From: a bacterium
Lineage (GTDB): Bacteria > Spirochaetota > Leptospiria > Leptospirales > Leptonemataceae
Assembly: GCA_024742665.1 (NCBI GenBank)
Contig: JANSYA010000003.1
Coordinates: forward strand, 62,001-126,000
Length of the DNA stretch: 64,000 nucleotides
Reading direction: 5' to 3'
Position 1 is the stretch's first letter; every line of letters begins with the position of its first letter. The position numbers and the translations under genes are program-made. Positions 27,269 to 36,556 of the stretch are shown in pieces. A model generated the notes under the pieces. The model saw only the letters and a program-made list of their open reading frames with translations, was not told the origin of the DNA and did no database searches.

Positions 27269-28048
27269 TCAATCTCCGGACCCGCGTTCGGCGCAGTAGA
27301 TGCCGTCGAGCCAGGTACGATCTGCATCGGCGTAGTCGCAATGGCGACGCCCCTTGAACGCGCAGACCTTTGAAAGAAAAATATGTTCGCGCGACTGTCC
27401 GTCGCCGTATTTTTTGAGCTGCCTCTCGCTCAAAAATCCACCGTACGCGGACCCATAGCTCAAGACTTCGCCTTCGAGCACGAGACTCTCTGATCTGAAA
27501 TATTCGTCCTGCTCACCTTCCGTGCCGACCCGGACCGTACCGCGCATATCCCTGAGAACCAGCTTGCCCGGATACAGTTCGTAGCGGCCGACCATGCGGC
27601 TCTGCCTCAAATAAGCGCCTTCGCCGGTGACGCGCTCGAAGAATCGGACGCTCCCGCTGGATAGCTCCAGAATCGCCGTCGTCCAGTAGTGGCAATTGTC
27701 CGAACTCTTGCGTTTCAGCCAAAACTGCTTGCGCCCCGACGCCGGCGGCGACTCCTGAAGATACAGTCCAAAGACGTAGCCCTGGGTTTCCTGAACGAAG
27801 TACCAGAAATCAACAGCATCGCCAACGCGATCTTCACGATCCGTTTTCGTAGCGGTGACCGCGGTCCCGTACGGAATCAGCATGATCGGAGTAGCATTCA
27901 GGGCCGGTGCCGACCGCACGTACAATGCCGATGCGCTGGTATAATAACGCCGGGATTGATCTGCTTCCTTCGCGCGAAAGCAGGCCGCGGCAAGGCACGT
28001 CGCCAGAAAGAGCGTTGAATATAAGACAGCCGGCCTGAAGAAATTCAT
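27269..28048 (-). CDS. SH3-domain lipoprotein
   Basis: The 259-residue product starts MNFFRPAVLYSTLFLATCLAAAC, a signal peptide with a good lipobox, so it is lipidated; residues further upstream in the frame are charged and unlike a signal, which is why I start at 28048. Residues about 33-100 match a bacterial SH3 domain (YYTSASALYVRSAP..., IPYGTAVTATKT, YVFGLYLQ), a fold that binds cell-wall peptides or proteins. The C-terminal half is mixed beta with four Cys residues and no family I know. It is the last gene of the minus-strand run that begins with the cyclase at 33084, separated from its neighbour by 132 bases. Confidence 0.75.
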   Translation of the reverse strand: MNFFRPAVLYSTLFLATCLAAACFRAKEADQSRRYYTSASALYVRSAPALNATPIMLIPYGTAVTATKTDREDRVGDAVDFWYFVQETQGYVFGLYLQESPPASGRKQFWLKRKSSDNCHYWTTAILELSSGSVRFFERVTGEGAYLRQSRMVGRYELYPGKLVLRDMRGTVRVGTEGEQDEYFRSESLVLEGEVLSYGSAYGGFLSERQLKKYGDGQSREHIFLSKVCAFKGRRHCDYADADRTWLDGIYCAERGSGD

Positions 28049-28180
28049 GCGGGGTTTGTTGCGTTCCGGCAGCGGCGGCATCGATGGATGCCGGTCGGGG
28101 CGCTTGCAGGCGTCGCGTCTAAAAAATCGGCCGGACCTTTCGCCTCCCACCCTGAAAATCATATGCAGGCTAAGTCAACC

Positions 28181-29248
28181 TCAGCGACAGCTATCGATCG
28201 CGGTGAGAGCCCGGCGAATATGCGCTTTTTCCAGAGTATCCACGCCTTCGTCCAGACTCTTCAGGCGTTTGCGCATATACTCTTCGCCAGGCGCGAAAAC
28301 CGGAGGACAGTTCCGGGCGAAGAAATCGTAGGCGCCCAGCCGGTCGTAGTAGTTTTCGCCGGTCATGTGCAGATAGTAGTACAGGTTCGTGCGATCGCGA
28401 TCGGACAGATTCAATACGATGAAGTGCTCTTCGCAGCGTTTGATCAACAGATCCGGCAGTTTCGTCGCGCTGCGACAGCCGCGGGTTAGATCCTGCACGT
28501 AGGCGTCATACTCCGTTAGAGCCATATTGCCCATTTCGCGCCGACTGGAGACATCCAGGAATCCCTGGCGCACGAGAGTCTTACCGAAAGGATTGATCAA
28601 TTCCAGACTGTAGCTGCCCTGGCTCGCCTGAGCCACGTCGAGCTGGATCACCAGACGACGCCCGTCTTCGGCGATGTCCAGTTCGCGCACGGGGATCTTT
28701 TGTTTTGACACCGGATCGCGAACGACGACCTGGGTTACGTCTTTGAAAAAATGATTTCCCGTAACGGAGAAACGAAACTGCTTCTGCGTGAGGTTGTTCA
28801 CGGAAAGCGCCTGATCGCTTTCCGGATCCAACTCCGGACGACGCGAAATAATAATTCGCAGCGGCTGCCAGGCCGACCATACCGTAACCCGACCGAAATC
28901 ATTCAGCGGAGTCGTGCGAATTTCATAGCGTCCCACCGCCAGATCGACCTTCATATAGGTCTTCTGCACGGTCGTATCGCTCAGGATTTTATCCGGATTG
29001 TCCACGCTGCGCACCTGGACTTTATAACCCCGGGCCCCGGCGATGGGTTTCCAGGCGACGTAGCCGTCCTGAATTCGTTCGGGCAGATCGTTCGCAGGCT
29101 GCGCGCCCAGCGGAGCGACGGCGGCGAAGCGTGACAATAATTCGGGCGATGATCCGCTCGCGTCGAAAATCAGAGCGACCGAAGTAATCGAGGCCAGAGC
29201 GGCCAGAGCCGGAATGCGAACCATCCCGCGAATCGAATTCAGCTTCAT
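28181..29248 (-). CDS. Exported protein with fibronectin-III-like and IPT-like modules
   Basis: The 355-residue product has a signal-like N-terminus (MKLNSIRGMVRIPALAALASITSVALI). AAGAAGG sits at normal spacing before this ATG at 29248, which I prefer to the longer frame. Residues about 58-150 resemble a fibronectin type III module (YVAWKPIAGARGYKVQVRSVD..., WSAWQPLRI). Residues about 160-250 look like an immunoglobulin-like/IPT strand set (RFSVTGNHFFKDVTQVVVRDP...GSYSLELINPFG). The C-terminal 100 residues are helical with four Cys. It follows the FecR protein by 58 bases, and both share the same GxRGYKVQV-type module, suggesting one periplasmic complex. Function not known. Confidence 0.7.
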   Translation of the reverse strand: MKLNSIRGMVRIPALAALASITSVALIFDASGSSPELLSRFAAVAPLGAQPANDLPERIQDGYVAWKPIAGARGYKVQVRSVDNPDKILSDTTVQKTYMKVDLAVGRYEIRTTPLNDFGRVTVWSAWQPLRIIISRRPELDPESDQALSVNNLTQKQFRFSVTGNHFFKDVTQVVVRDPVSKQKIPVRELDIAEDGRRLVIQLDVAQASQGSYSLELINPFGKTLVRQGFLDVSSRREMGNMALTEYDAYVQDLTRGCRSATKLPDLLIKRCEEHFIVLNLSDRDRTNLYYYLHMTGENYYDRLGAYDFFARNCPPVFAPGEEYMRKRLKSLDEGVDTLEKAHIRRALTAIDSCR

Positions 29249-29306
29249 CTGCATACCTTCTTCTGGAGTCCGGCCGGGCGACGCATTCCATACATCCGGC
29301 CGGGCG

Positions 29307-31268
29307 TCATTCCTTGTAAATCGTATCCGGCGAAATAAATTCAATGTCTTCCGGCCGCAGATCGTTCAGGCGGCTGTCGGTCGTAATCGTAAAGCGCGCG
29401 CTGATCTTTTCGGAAGCGTTCGATAGCGGCTTCGCCTGAACTTCCCAGCTGAATGTGCCGACGTCGAGTTTCGAAAAATCGCTCAGCACGTATTTCGTCT
29501 GGTTCAAATTCTTTTCGAGGACCAGTTTGCGACCGCCGCCCGCTCCGCGATACAGCCGAAAGCGATAGCCACGAGCGCCCCGGGCCGCCTTCCAGCGAAA
29601 TCCGATCGAGCGCGCTCCGGATACGTTGACCTTCGAATTCACCGGCGCGATGGCCTTCATCGTGGGGCCCGCGGGAGTCGGCGTTTTGCGCGCGCTTTCC
29701 TCGCGTTCCCGCGCGGCCAGAGTCGTCGCGTCGGCCGCGCCCCCGGCCGGTTCGGCCGCCGCTTCTTTTTTGCCAGCCTGGCGCGCCGCGATTTCCGAAC
29801 GTTCCAGAACTTCGAAGCGCGTTGAAGACGAAAAGCTGGACTGTTTGTCGCCCGAGCGTCCCCGGACTCGCCAGTAATAAACGCCGGTTTGCGAAACCGG
29901 ATTTTCAAAATAGCTGCGCGAAACTTCCTTATCGACGATCACCGTCTGAAAAGAAGGATCGCGACTGATCTGCACCTGAAATAGATTCAACTCCGGCGGA
30001 GCGCGCCAGGCGAAGGTCACGCCTTCCTGCGCGTCTTCTTTCGCCAGGGGCGCGCCGGCCGTCGGTGCTCCGGGCTGCGGAACGTCGAAGTTCTCTTTTT
30101 GCACGATCGTCAGATTGGAAACGCCGCTGACCTGATCCGCGACTCCCGGGGCCAGAGATTTGCTGCGGACGCGCCAGAAGTAGCGGCCCGCGTCCAGACC
30201 GGAAACCGAATACGAATTGGTTTTCAGCGGGTAGCTCTTGAGTTCCTTTTGAAAGCCGGCGTCTTCGGCGATTTCCAGAATGTACTGATTCGCCAGATCG
30301 TTTCGGGACCAGGCGAAACCCACGAGCGGCGGCGCGAGCACGTAGCTCATCCGCGTTCCATTGGCCGGAGTCGTCAAACGCACCGGCGTATTTTTCACGA
30401 CCGAAAGCTTGCGCACTTCGCTGTATTCAATGATTCCAGAAGTCTGGCTCTTGCCGGTCAATCGCCAGTAATAATTGCCCGGCGGCATGCTGATCTCGGC
30501 GCCGGAACCGCCGGCCGCGCCGCTCTTTTCGATCTTTTCAAAACCACGGGAACGAGAGACTTCGTATTTCAGGCCGGTAAATTTTTCGCGCAGCTGCCAG
30601 CGCAGCGGTACCCGACCGGAGCCGGCGTTTTGCACGGGGACGACGCTTTGATTCGCGGGCTCGACCAGCTTTAGCTTTACTTCGCGGACAGTTACGCCCT
30701 CGTCGCTGAGCCTGGCCCTCTGGTCGGCGCCGAGCGCATGGGTGCCGTCTTTCGTTTGAATACTCGCGTTGCCCTTTTGCATGATCAGGCTGAGCTCTTC
30801 GTCCGTCGAACTTTCGATTTTTAGATCGGAACCGGAAGCGACGTTGATCGTGCGATCGCCGGTCTGAATGACGAGTTCGGTCTGGCCGTCTTCGCCCTGC
30901 TGAATCTGCACGGCGCCGGTGTGAAAGCTCAGCTTCGGTTTCGCGCCCGACAGATCGAGAAAGAACATGCTGTTCTCGTCGATTTTAATGATCGTGCCGT
31001 CGTTTAAGTGAATCACGGCGTCGGACAGGTTTTCCGAACGGATGGTATCGCGGTTGGTTAAGGCGCTGTTGTTTTCGAGATTGCTCCAGACGACCTGGTC
31101 TTCGAATTTCCGCTGCACCCGGTTGTTTTTATAGGTGATATAGCCGATCGCCTCGCGATTGCCGATGTCGATCGTGCGCGAATAATCCAGATAGAACAGC
31201 AGCAAAAAGAAAATCGCCACGGCCCCCATGATCGCGGGGTACTGCCACTCTTTACTTAACGGACTCAT
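29307..31268 (-). CDS. FecR-domain membrane protein with fibronectin-like repeats
   Basis: A 653-residue protein with one N-terminal membrane helix (about 12-30, IMGAVAIFFLLLFYLDY) and a periplasmic FecR domain (about 60-200: SDAVIHLNDGTIIKIDENSMFFLDL, ...GAVQIQQGEDGQTELVIQTGDRTINVASGSDLKI). About four fibronectin-III-like repeats follow (LRWQLREKFTGLKYEVSRS, FAWSRNDLANQYILEIAED, FAWRAPPELNLFQVQISRD, FRWKAARGARGYRFRLYRG). FecR domains in sigma regulation bind TonB-type receptors, but here the domain is in a structural context without an ECF sigma gene. The ATG at 31268 has GGGAG upstream and lies inside the cyclase coding end (17-base overlap), so translation is coupled to the cyclase. Confidence 0.85.
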   Translation of the reverse strand: MSPLSKEWQYPAIMGAVAIFFLLLFYLDYSRTIDIGNREAIGYITYKNNRVQRKFEDQVVWSNLENNSALTNRDTIRSENLSDAVIHLNDGTIIKIDENSMFFLDLSGAKPKLSFHTGAVQIQQGEDGQTELVIQTGDRTINVASGSDLKIESSTDEELSLIMQKGNASIQTKDGTHALGADQRARLSDEGVTVREVKLKLVEPANQSVVPVQNAGSGRVPLRWQLREKFTGLKYEVSRSRGFEKIEKSGAAGGSGAEISMPPGNYYWRLTGKSQTSGIIEYSEVRKLSVVKNTPVRLTTPANGTRMSYVLAPPLVGFAWSRNDLANQYILEIAEDAGFQKELKSYPLKTNSYSVSGLDAGRYFWRVRSKSLAPGVADQVSGVSNLTIVQKENFDVPQPGAPTAGAPLAKEDAQEGVTFAWRAPPELNLFQVQISRDPSFQTVIVDKEVSRSYFENPVSQTGVYYWRVRGRSGDKQSSFSSSTRFEVLERSEIAARQAGKKEAAAEPAGGAADATTLAAREREESARKTPTPAGPTMKAIAPVNSKVNVSGARSIGFRWKAARGARGYRFRLYRGAGGGRKLVLEKNLNQTKYVLSDFSKLDVGTFSWEVQAKPLSNASEKISARFTITTDSRLNDLRPEDIEFISPDTIYKE

Positions 31269-33084
31269 ATTTGGCTCCCGCGGCCGCGGTCTTGCCGGGA
31301 TCGTAGTCGATGCCGACGTACTCCCGCAGCTCTTCCAGATTGGACGGTCCATTGGGGTCATCCGTTCGACTGAGGACGGCGAAAACGGTAATGGGTTTGG
31401 CCTTACCCTTGACTTTCATCTCGTCCATCTTCGCCACCCGGTACTGTCCTTTCACCCGATCCAGAACGTTGTTGGTAATCAGAATATCGACGCCGAAGTG
31501 CTTGGTCAGCATCTCCGTGCGACTGGCCAGGTTGACCGTATCGCCGATGACGGTGTATTCCAGCTTCTCGTCCGAACCGATCTGACCGGCGACGACCTGC
31601 CCCAGATTGATGCCGGCGCCCATATGAATCAGCGGCTTGCGAGCCGTCCCACGGCCCCGATTAAAATCGATCAGCTCATCGCGCATGCGCAGAGCGGCGT
31701 TCACCGCGTTTTCGGCTTCGTTGCCGTGGGGTCGAAAGGCGCCCCAGACCGCCATCAGTGCATCGCCAATATATTTATCGACACGGCCGTTGGTTTCGTT
31801 CACGCAGCGAACCATGCGGGTAAAATAGCCGTTTAGAAATTCGACCACTTCTTCCGGTCGTAGCTTCTCGGACATGGCCGTGAAACCGCGAATGTCGGAA
31901 AAGAAAACCGCGACCTCTTTGCGTTCTCCGCCCAGGGCCATCTCGGTGAGTTCTTTATCGACGAATTTGCCGAAGCTGACCTTCAGGTTTTCGCGTTCCT
32001 TCAGGCCGTGACTCATGCTGTTAAACGAGTCGGTCAACAGACCGATTTCGTCCTGACTTTCGGGCTGCAGGTCCACGCCGTAGCTGCCGTCGCGAATCAT
32101 GCGCGCGGCGGTCACAAGCTTCAGGACTGGCTGAGTCAGGCCGCGGGCGAAAAAGAATACGATCAGGACCGCCAGGGCCACCACGACGATCATCAAATAC
32201 AGATTGCGCCGCTGGATATTATTGACTTCGGCGAAGGCCTTGTCTTCCGAAACCGTCGAGACGATGCCCAGACCGCCGAAAGGCAGCTTGCGAAAGCTGC
32301 CGAGGTGCCACTCGCCTTCTTCGTCCTGATAGCGCATCAGTCCGTTGTTCACGGGATTCGTGCGCATGTTCTGGACGATCGGCGAATCGGCCAGGCGCGT
32401 GCCGGATACGACGATATTCTGATCGGAGTGAGCGACGACAGTGCCGTCGTCGTTGACCATAAAGGTTTCGGTAATGCCCGAAGCCTGGAAGGCCTCGAGA
32501 AAAAAGTTCATCCGCAAATAGGTAATCAGAACTTCGTTATTCTTATACGGAAAGCTGATGCCGACGAGCGGCGTGCTGAATCCCGGACTCGCATTTACCA
32601 GGACGATCGAATCATTAAAGCTCTTAATAAAATCGGCGCGATACTTTGGCGTCAGAGCGGCCAGATCGCCGGCGCTCAATTCAAATTCACGCAGAAAATC
32701 CGGGCTGACCAAACGCGTCGTCGCGCGCAATCCGCCGCCGTCCCGGGCGTACACTCCAAGATAAATCAAATCGGTGTCGTCGCCAAAGATCGTGCGTTCC
32801 AGTAAGTCCCGGGTCGCCGCCTTGCGTTCGAGAGTCTCCGCGGAAATGCGCACGGTTTGCCCGATGGCGTTCACGCTGTTGCGAATATTCAGCGCGATAA
32901 CTTCGTTGAGCTTCAGACCGTTTTCCTGAACGCGCAGCTCGCTGTCTTTGCGAAAGAAATAACTGGCCGTCAAAATCATACCCAGCAGACTCACGAAGAT
33001 AATCCCCGAGATAATAAACTGGAGCTTGATGCGAATCGTCCAGCGCGACAGGCGAAACTCGGCTACTGTGTCGTTCAGATCCAT
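31252..33084 (-). CDS. Membrane class III adenylate/guanylate cyclase with dCache and HAMP domains
   Basis: A 610-residue sensor cyclase. An N-terminal helix (about 22-42) precedes a periplasmic dCache-like sensor (about 45-285: DLIYLGVYARDGGGL..., GFSTPLVGISFPYKNNEVLI...). A second helix (IVVVALAVLIVFFFARGL), HAMP (about 312-370) and the cyclase domain follow. Catalytic features are FFSDIRGFT (metal Asp, about 395), DKYIGDALMAVWG (second metal Asp) and YTVIGDTVNLASR, with Thr at the purine position as in class IIIb. It should convert ATP (or GTP) to the cyclic nucleotide on ligand binding. I start at ATG 33084, eight bases after GGGAG, rather than the GTG three codons upstream. First gene of the FecR operon. 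Confidence 0.92.
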   Translation of the reverse strand: MDLNDTVAEFRLSRWTIRIKLQFIISGIIFVSLLGMILTASYFFRKDSELRVQENGLKLNEVIALNIRNSVNAIGQTVRISAETLERKAATRDLLERTIFGDDTDLIYLGVYARDGGGLRATTRLVSPDFLREFELSAGDLAALTPKYRADFIKSFNDSIVLVNASPGFSTPLVGISFPYKNNEVLITYLRMNFFLEAFQASGITETFMVNDDGTVVAHSDQNIVVSGTRLADSPIVQNMRTNPVNNGLMRYQDEEGEWHLGSFRKLPFGGLGIVSTVSEDKAFAEVNNIQRRNLYLMIVVVALAVLIVFFFARGLTQPVLKLVTAARMIRDGSYGVDLQPESQDEIGLLTDSFNSMSHGLKERENLKVSFGKFVDKELTEMALGGERKEVAVFFSDIRGFTAMSEKLRPEEVVEFLNGYFTRMVRCVNETNGRVDKYIGDALMAVWGAFRPHGNEAENAVNAALRMRDELIDFNRGRGTARKPLIHMGAGINLGQVVAGQIGSDEKLEYTVIGDTVNLASRTEMLTKHFGVDILITNNVLDRVKGQYRVAKMDEMKVKGKAKPITVFAVLSRTDDPNGPSNLEELREYVGIDYDPGKTAAAGAKYESVK

Positions 33085-33297
33085 ACTATCCACTCCCGGA
33101 GACGCCGTCGAATTGCCGACAGCAGACTGAGCTGCGGCACTTCCCGGCGGGCTCGCGTGCTTTCGGCCACGAAGACATAATCCACGGGTTCGCGCCCACC
33201 GAAAACAAGAAATTTTCGGGCCGATGCTTCCAATATATTACAAACGGGTACTGCCCCGCCGCGCGGGCCATCCGCGGCCCGTGAAATCCAGCGCGAT

Positions 33298-34491
33298 TCA
33301 ATCGGGCCGGCTCAGAATTTCGACCGCTCGTTTGATTCCCGCCAGCGTCATATCTTCCATCGGAAAGACTTCCCGAATCTGCCGGAGCGTCCAGGGGCCG
33401 CGCCCGTCGCTCCAGCCCTCCCGCGGCAGCGGATTCAGCCAGACCGAATGCGGGAAGCGCTCCCGGAGCCGGCGGAGCCAGTAGATGCCGGGTTCCGCGC
33501 TTTCTTCACCGTAGTTGATCGATCCGTACGCGGCATAGAGTTCATCCGGGGCCATGCTCGCGTCGCCCACTATTATCAGACGAGTTTCCGGGTTCTGTTC
33601 ATGCAAAAAACGATCGGTCGGCACTCCCCGGGTCCGCCGGGCGTCTGTATACAGGATATCATACGGAGTATTATGGAAGAAAAAGGTCTTACACTCGCGA
33701 AAGCGATCCCGCACCCGGTAAAATAGTTCCCGGGTGATGTCGACAAAGGGCAGCATCGACGTGCCGCCATTGTCCAAGAGCAGGGCCACTTGAATGCGAT
33801 CCCGCAGCTCCGGGCGAAATTCCAGCTCGATTTCGCCGCCGGCCCGGGCCGTGCGATAGATCGTTTCCGGAATGTCGAGCTCCGTCGGCGCGCCGTGGGG
33901 CCGCATATGTTTCAGAACGGCCAGGGCCTGTCGAATGTTGCCACCGGCCAGAGTCTGATCGGCGGAGTACTCGACGTAGCGCCGATCGCCGATGACTTTC
34001 GACGCGGCCCGGTTGCGGCTGTCGCCGAAGACACGAATGCCTCCCGGAACCGGAGCGCCGGAGTGTCCGAAGGGCGAGGTGCCTCCCGTGCCGACCCACT
34101 TATTGCCGCCGTTATGCGCTTCCATCTGCTTTCGCAGGGTTTCTTCGAAGCGACGCATCAGTTCTTCGCGGCTCAAATTCTGCGTCACCGGCTGGATCTC
34201 GCCGCGTTCAATCGCTTCGCGCAGCCACTCGCGAAACTGCTTCGTGTACACCAGGTTGGGATCGTTCAGAGCGACGGCCGGCAAATCGACGCCGTAAAAA
34301 TAATAAGCGAAGGCGCGATGATACGCATCGTTGTGTTCGACGCGCTTGACGAAACACAGGCGCGCGAAAAGATACAGGGCGTCCAGATCGCCGACGAGCC
34401 CCCGCCGCAGACCGCGCAGCAGTTCCAGATACTGGTCGGCTCCGGCCGGCACGCCGTAGTCCCGCAGTAGATATAGAAAATTTCGCAGCAT
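33298..34491 (-). CDS. CoxE-like VWA protein paired with a MoxR ATPase
   Basis: A 397-residue soluble protein. The N-terminal half is helical (LRNFLYLLRDYGVPAGADQYLELLRGL, AYHRAFAYYFYGVDLP), followed by a Gly-rich linker (about 130-160). The C-terminal VWA-like domain (about 230-397) matches CoxE/YehP-type MoxR partners. The MIDAS position reads DNGGTS at 240-245 instead of DxSxS, so metal binding is probably weakened. Later parts (FFFHNTPYDILYTD, LIIVGDASMAPDEL, WLNPLPREGW) follow the family. MoxR-VWA pairs act as chaperones that insert metals or mature protein complexes. AAGGGGAAGGA lies upstream of the ATG at 34491; the frame upstream of it overlaps no other gene but lacks a start signal. 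Confidence 0.83.
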   Translation of the reverse strand: MLRNFLYLLRDYGVPAGADQYLELLRGLRRGLVGDLDALYLFARLCFVKRVEHNDAYHRAFAYYFYGVDLPAVALNDPNLVYTKQFREWLREAIERGEIQPVTQNLSREELMRRFEETLRKQMEAHNGGNKWVGTGGTSPFGHSGAPVPGGIRVFGDSRNRAASKVIGDRRYVEYSADQTLAGGNIRQALAVLKHMRPHGAPTELDIPETIYRTARAGGEIELEFRPELRDRIQVALLLDNGGTSMLPFVDITRELFYRVRDRFRECKTFFFHNTPYDILYTDARRTRGVPTDRFLHEQNPETRLIIVGDASMAPDELYAAYGSINYGEESAEPGIYWLRRLRERFPHSVWLNPLPREGWSDGRGPWTLRQIREVFPMEDMTLAGIKRAVEILSRPD

Positions 34492-34548
34492 CGCCGGTCC
34501 TTCCCCTTTTATTCGAGCGCGAACGCCTGACTCAAACAACGACGCGTT

Positions 34549-35418
34549 TCAGCCGCCGCGAAAGGCCGTGAGATCTCCGGAACGTTTCAATAGAATCCCG
34601 GGGAACGGCAGACCGCTCCCGGCCGCCGCGGCCTCCAGATCCAGGCCGGCGCGCTGCAGAGCTTCGAGCCAGTTCAAAAGCTCGGAGGTGGCCGGCGGTT
34701 TTTCGTAACCCCGCGAGCGCAGCTCGTAAAAGATTCGCAAACCGGCATCGACCAGGCCCTGATCGATTTCGCCGAAGTGCAGCTTGATAATCTCGCGCAT
34801 TTCTTCCGGAGCGGGAAAGGCGATATGATGGCAAAAGCAGCGACGCAAAAAAGGATCGGACAGTTCGCGCTTCGCATTGCTGGTGATGATGATCACCGGA
34901 TTGTGTTCGGCCTGAATCACCGTATTGACTTCGCGAATTGTAAACTCGTTCGCTTCGAGCACGTCGAGTAAATTGTCCTGCACGTCCGACTCGGTCTTGT
35001 CGATTTCGTCGAGCAAGAGCACCGTGCGTTCTTTCGCGCGAAAGGCGCGACCGATCGGGCCCCATACGACGTAATCATAAAAATCATTTACATTCCGCGC
35101 GCTTTCGCCGGGACCAAAGCGCGCGTCGTTCAAACGCAGCACAGTATCCTGCACATAACACGACTCTTCGCCGCGCACAGTCGACTTCGCCCGCAACGTT
35201 TCCAGCGGCATTTTTAAAGCCCGGCTGATTTCATGCGCCAGCTGCGTCTTACCCGTACCGGGTTCGCCGGTCAACAGCAGGGGTTTATTCATGGCGATCG
35301 CCATATTCACGATGGCGCCCAATTCCGGGCTCAAATAATAACGGTCTGTGCTGGAAAAGATGTAGCCCTTCGACGAGGGTCCCGGATCATTCGTCTGCGC
35401 TTCTGAAGTTGAATTCAT
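34549..35418 (-). CDS. MoxR-family AAA+ ATPase
   Basis: A 289-residue AAA+ protein with Walker A GEPGTGKTQ (about 51-59), Walker B LLLDEIDK (about 134-141), sensor 1 IIITSN and an Arg-finger region DPFLRRCF, all in MoxR spacing, plus the C-terminal lid. MoxR ATPases remodel or activate target proteins together with a VWA partner; the adjacent downstream gene encodes exactly such a partner 57 bases away. AGAGGCG precedes the ATG. Length and motif set are canonical. The client complex cannot be told from neighbours, since no oxidase, dehydrogenase or metal-enzyme genes flank the pair. Confidence 0.93.
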   Translation of the reverse strand: MNSTSEAQTNDPGPSSKGYIFSSTDRYYLSPELGAIVNMAIAMNKPLLLTGEPGTGKTQLAHEISRALKMPLETLRAKSTVRGEESCYVQDTVLRLNDARFGPGESARNVNDFYDYVVWGPIGRAFRAKERTVLLLDEIDKTESDVQDNLLDVLEANEFTIREVNTVIQAEHNPVIIITSNAKRELSDPFLRRCFCHHIAFPAPEEMREIIKLHFGEIDQGLVDAGLRIFYELRSRGYEKPPATSELLNWLEALQRAGLDLEAAAAGSGLPFPGILLKRSGDLTAFRGG

Positions 35419-35629
35419 ATAATTTCGCCTCTTGTGTTTCGCTCTTTAATTATACTACAATAACTGCAAATCTTTGCACGTTAAGTAAAACTCGCCCCGT
35501 GTCTCTACCTGAAAAAGGTCTGACATATTTCTGCGGCAACTTATTGATAGTTTTGATATTTTGATTGTAAATAAACTCACGCCGCAGATCTTTTAACGCA
35601 GAAATACAGGATCAATTTTTACCGGGTCC

Positions 35630-36391
35630 ATGCATATATACGCTCCAAGAGCGTCGCCTCACCTAATGTCTAACGCATCATCTCAAATCGGATCAGAACC
35701 TAAACCTTATCGCATCGCTCTCACCGACGACCATGCCCTGGTCCGCGAAGGCCTGCGCCGACTCATCGATACGGAAGGCGATCTGAAAGTCGTCGTCGAA
35801 GCGGCCAGCGGCGAAGACCTGCTAACGCAGCTCAAACAAATCGCCTGCGACCTGGTCATCCTCGACCTTTCCATGCCGGGTCGCGGAGGCCTGAGCACGC
35901 TGACCGCCCTCAAAACCGAGTTCCCCGCCGTTCGCAGTCTGGTCCTGACCATGCACAACGAACCCGGCTTCATGCAAAGGGCCCGCGACGCGCGGGCCGA
36001 CGGATACATCCTCAAAGATGAAAAATTCGAAACGCTGATTCACGCAGTGCGCTCCATTCGCAACGGCGAGCAGGTCTATACCGACCAGATCGACCCGATC
36101 GGAACGACCGCCGGCAACGGCAAGGACGCTCCAGCGGGACCGGTTGCAATCCAGCGCTCCGCAACTCGCCTGCCGGCCGCCGGCGCTCACGGCAATCTCA
36201 GTCTGCTCACCCGCCGCGAGATGCAAATTCTCAGACTGATCGCGCGCGGCAACATGAATAAAGAAATCGCCGCGGAGCTGGGCATCAGCAAACGAACCGT
36301 CGAATTTCACCGGGCCAATATCATGGAAAAACTGAGCCTGCGAAATCTGAGCGAGCTCGTGCGCTTCGCGGTCAACGAAGGACTGGCCTGA
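35630..36391 (+). CDS. NarL/FixJ-type response regulator
   Basis: A 253-residue two-component regulator. The receiver domain (about 27-145) has the acidic pair (TDDH), the phospho-acceptor Asp79 in LVILDLSMPG, a Thr-containing switch strand (SLVLTMHNE) and the Lys in ILKDEK. An Ala/Pro-rich linker leads to a LuxR-type helix-turn-helix (TRREMQILRLIARGNMNKEIAAELGISKRTVEFHRANIMEKL). It should dimerise on phosphorylation and bind DNA. No sensor kinase is encoded nearby, so it is an orphan in this window. The start is uncertain: ATG 35630 or ATG 35666, the latter closer to the usual N-terminal length; neither has a strong ribosome-binding site. Confidence 0.92.
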   Translation: MHIYAPRASPHLMSNASSQIGSEPKPYRIALTDDHALVREGLRRLIDTEGDLKVVVEAASGEDLLTQLKQIACDLVILDLSMPGRGGLSTLTALKTEFPAVRSLVLTMHNEPGFMQRARDARADGYILKDEKFETLIHAVRSIRNGEQVYTDQIDPIGTTAGNGKDAPAGPVAIQRSATRLPAAGAHGNLSLLTRREMQILRLIARGNMNKEIAAELGISKRTVEFHRANIMEKLSLRNLSELVRFAVNEGLA

Positions 36392-36451
36392 ATCACCGGC
36401 CTCTCCGATAAATCGCAGCGCATTTCACCGCATTTGCTTTACTCGACACGC

Positions 36452-36493
36452 ACGCCCGCGTCGAAAAACTGTAACCGCGCCCCTCGCGGGCGT
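36452..36493. terminator. 9-bp inverted repeat after the response-regulator gene
   Basis: ACGCCCGCG (36452-36460) pairs with CGCGGGCGT (36485-36493) with a 24-base loop, followed on the plus strand by TCTAATAG. It could end or attenuate the regulator transcript before the DinB-like gene. The T-run is poor. Confidence 0.35.
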
Positions 36494-36556
36494 TCTAATA
36501 GCTAAACCCACCGGAGGACTCCCGGGCGGGACCCTCCAGATTCCAGTTTTGATTGC

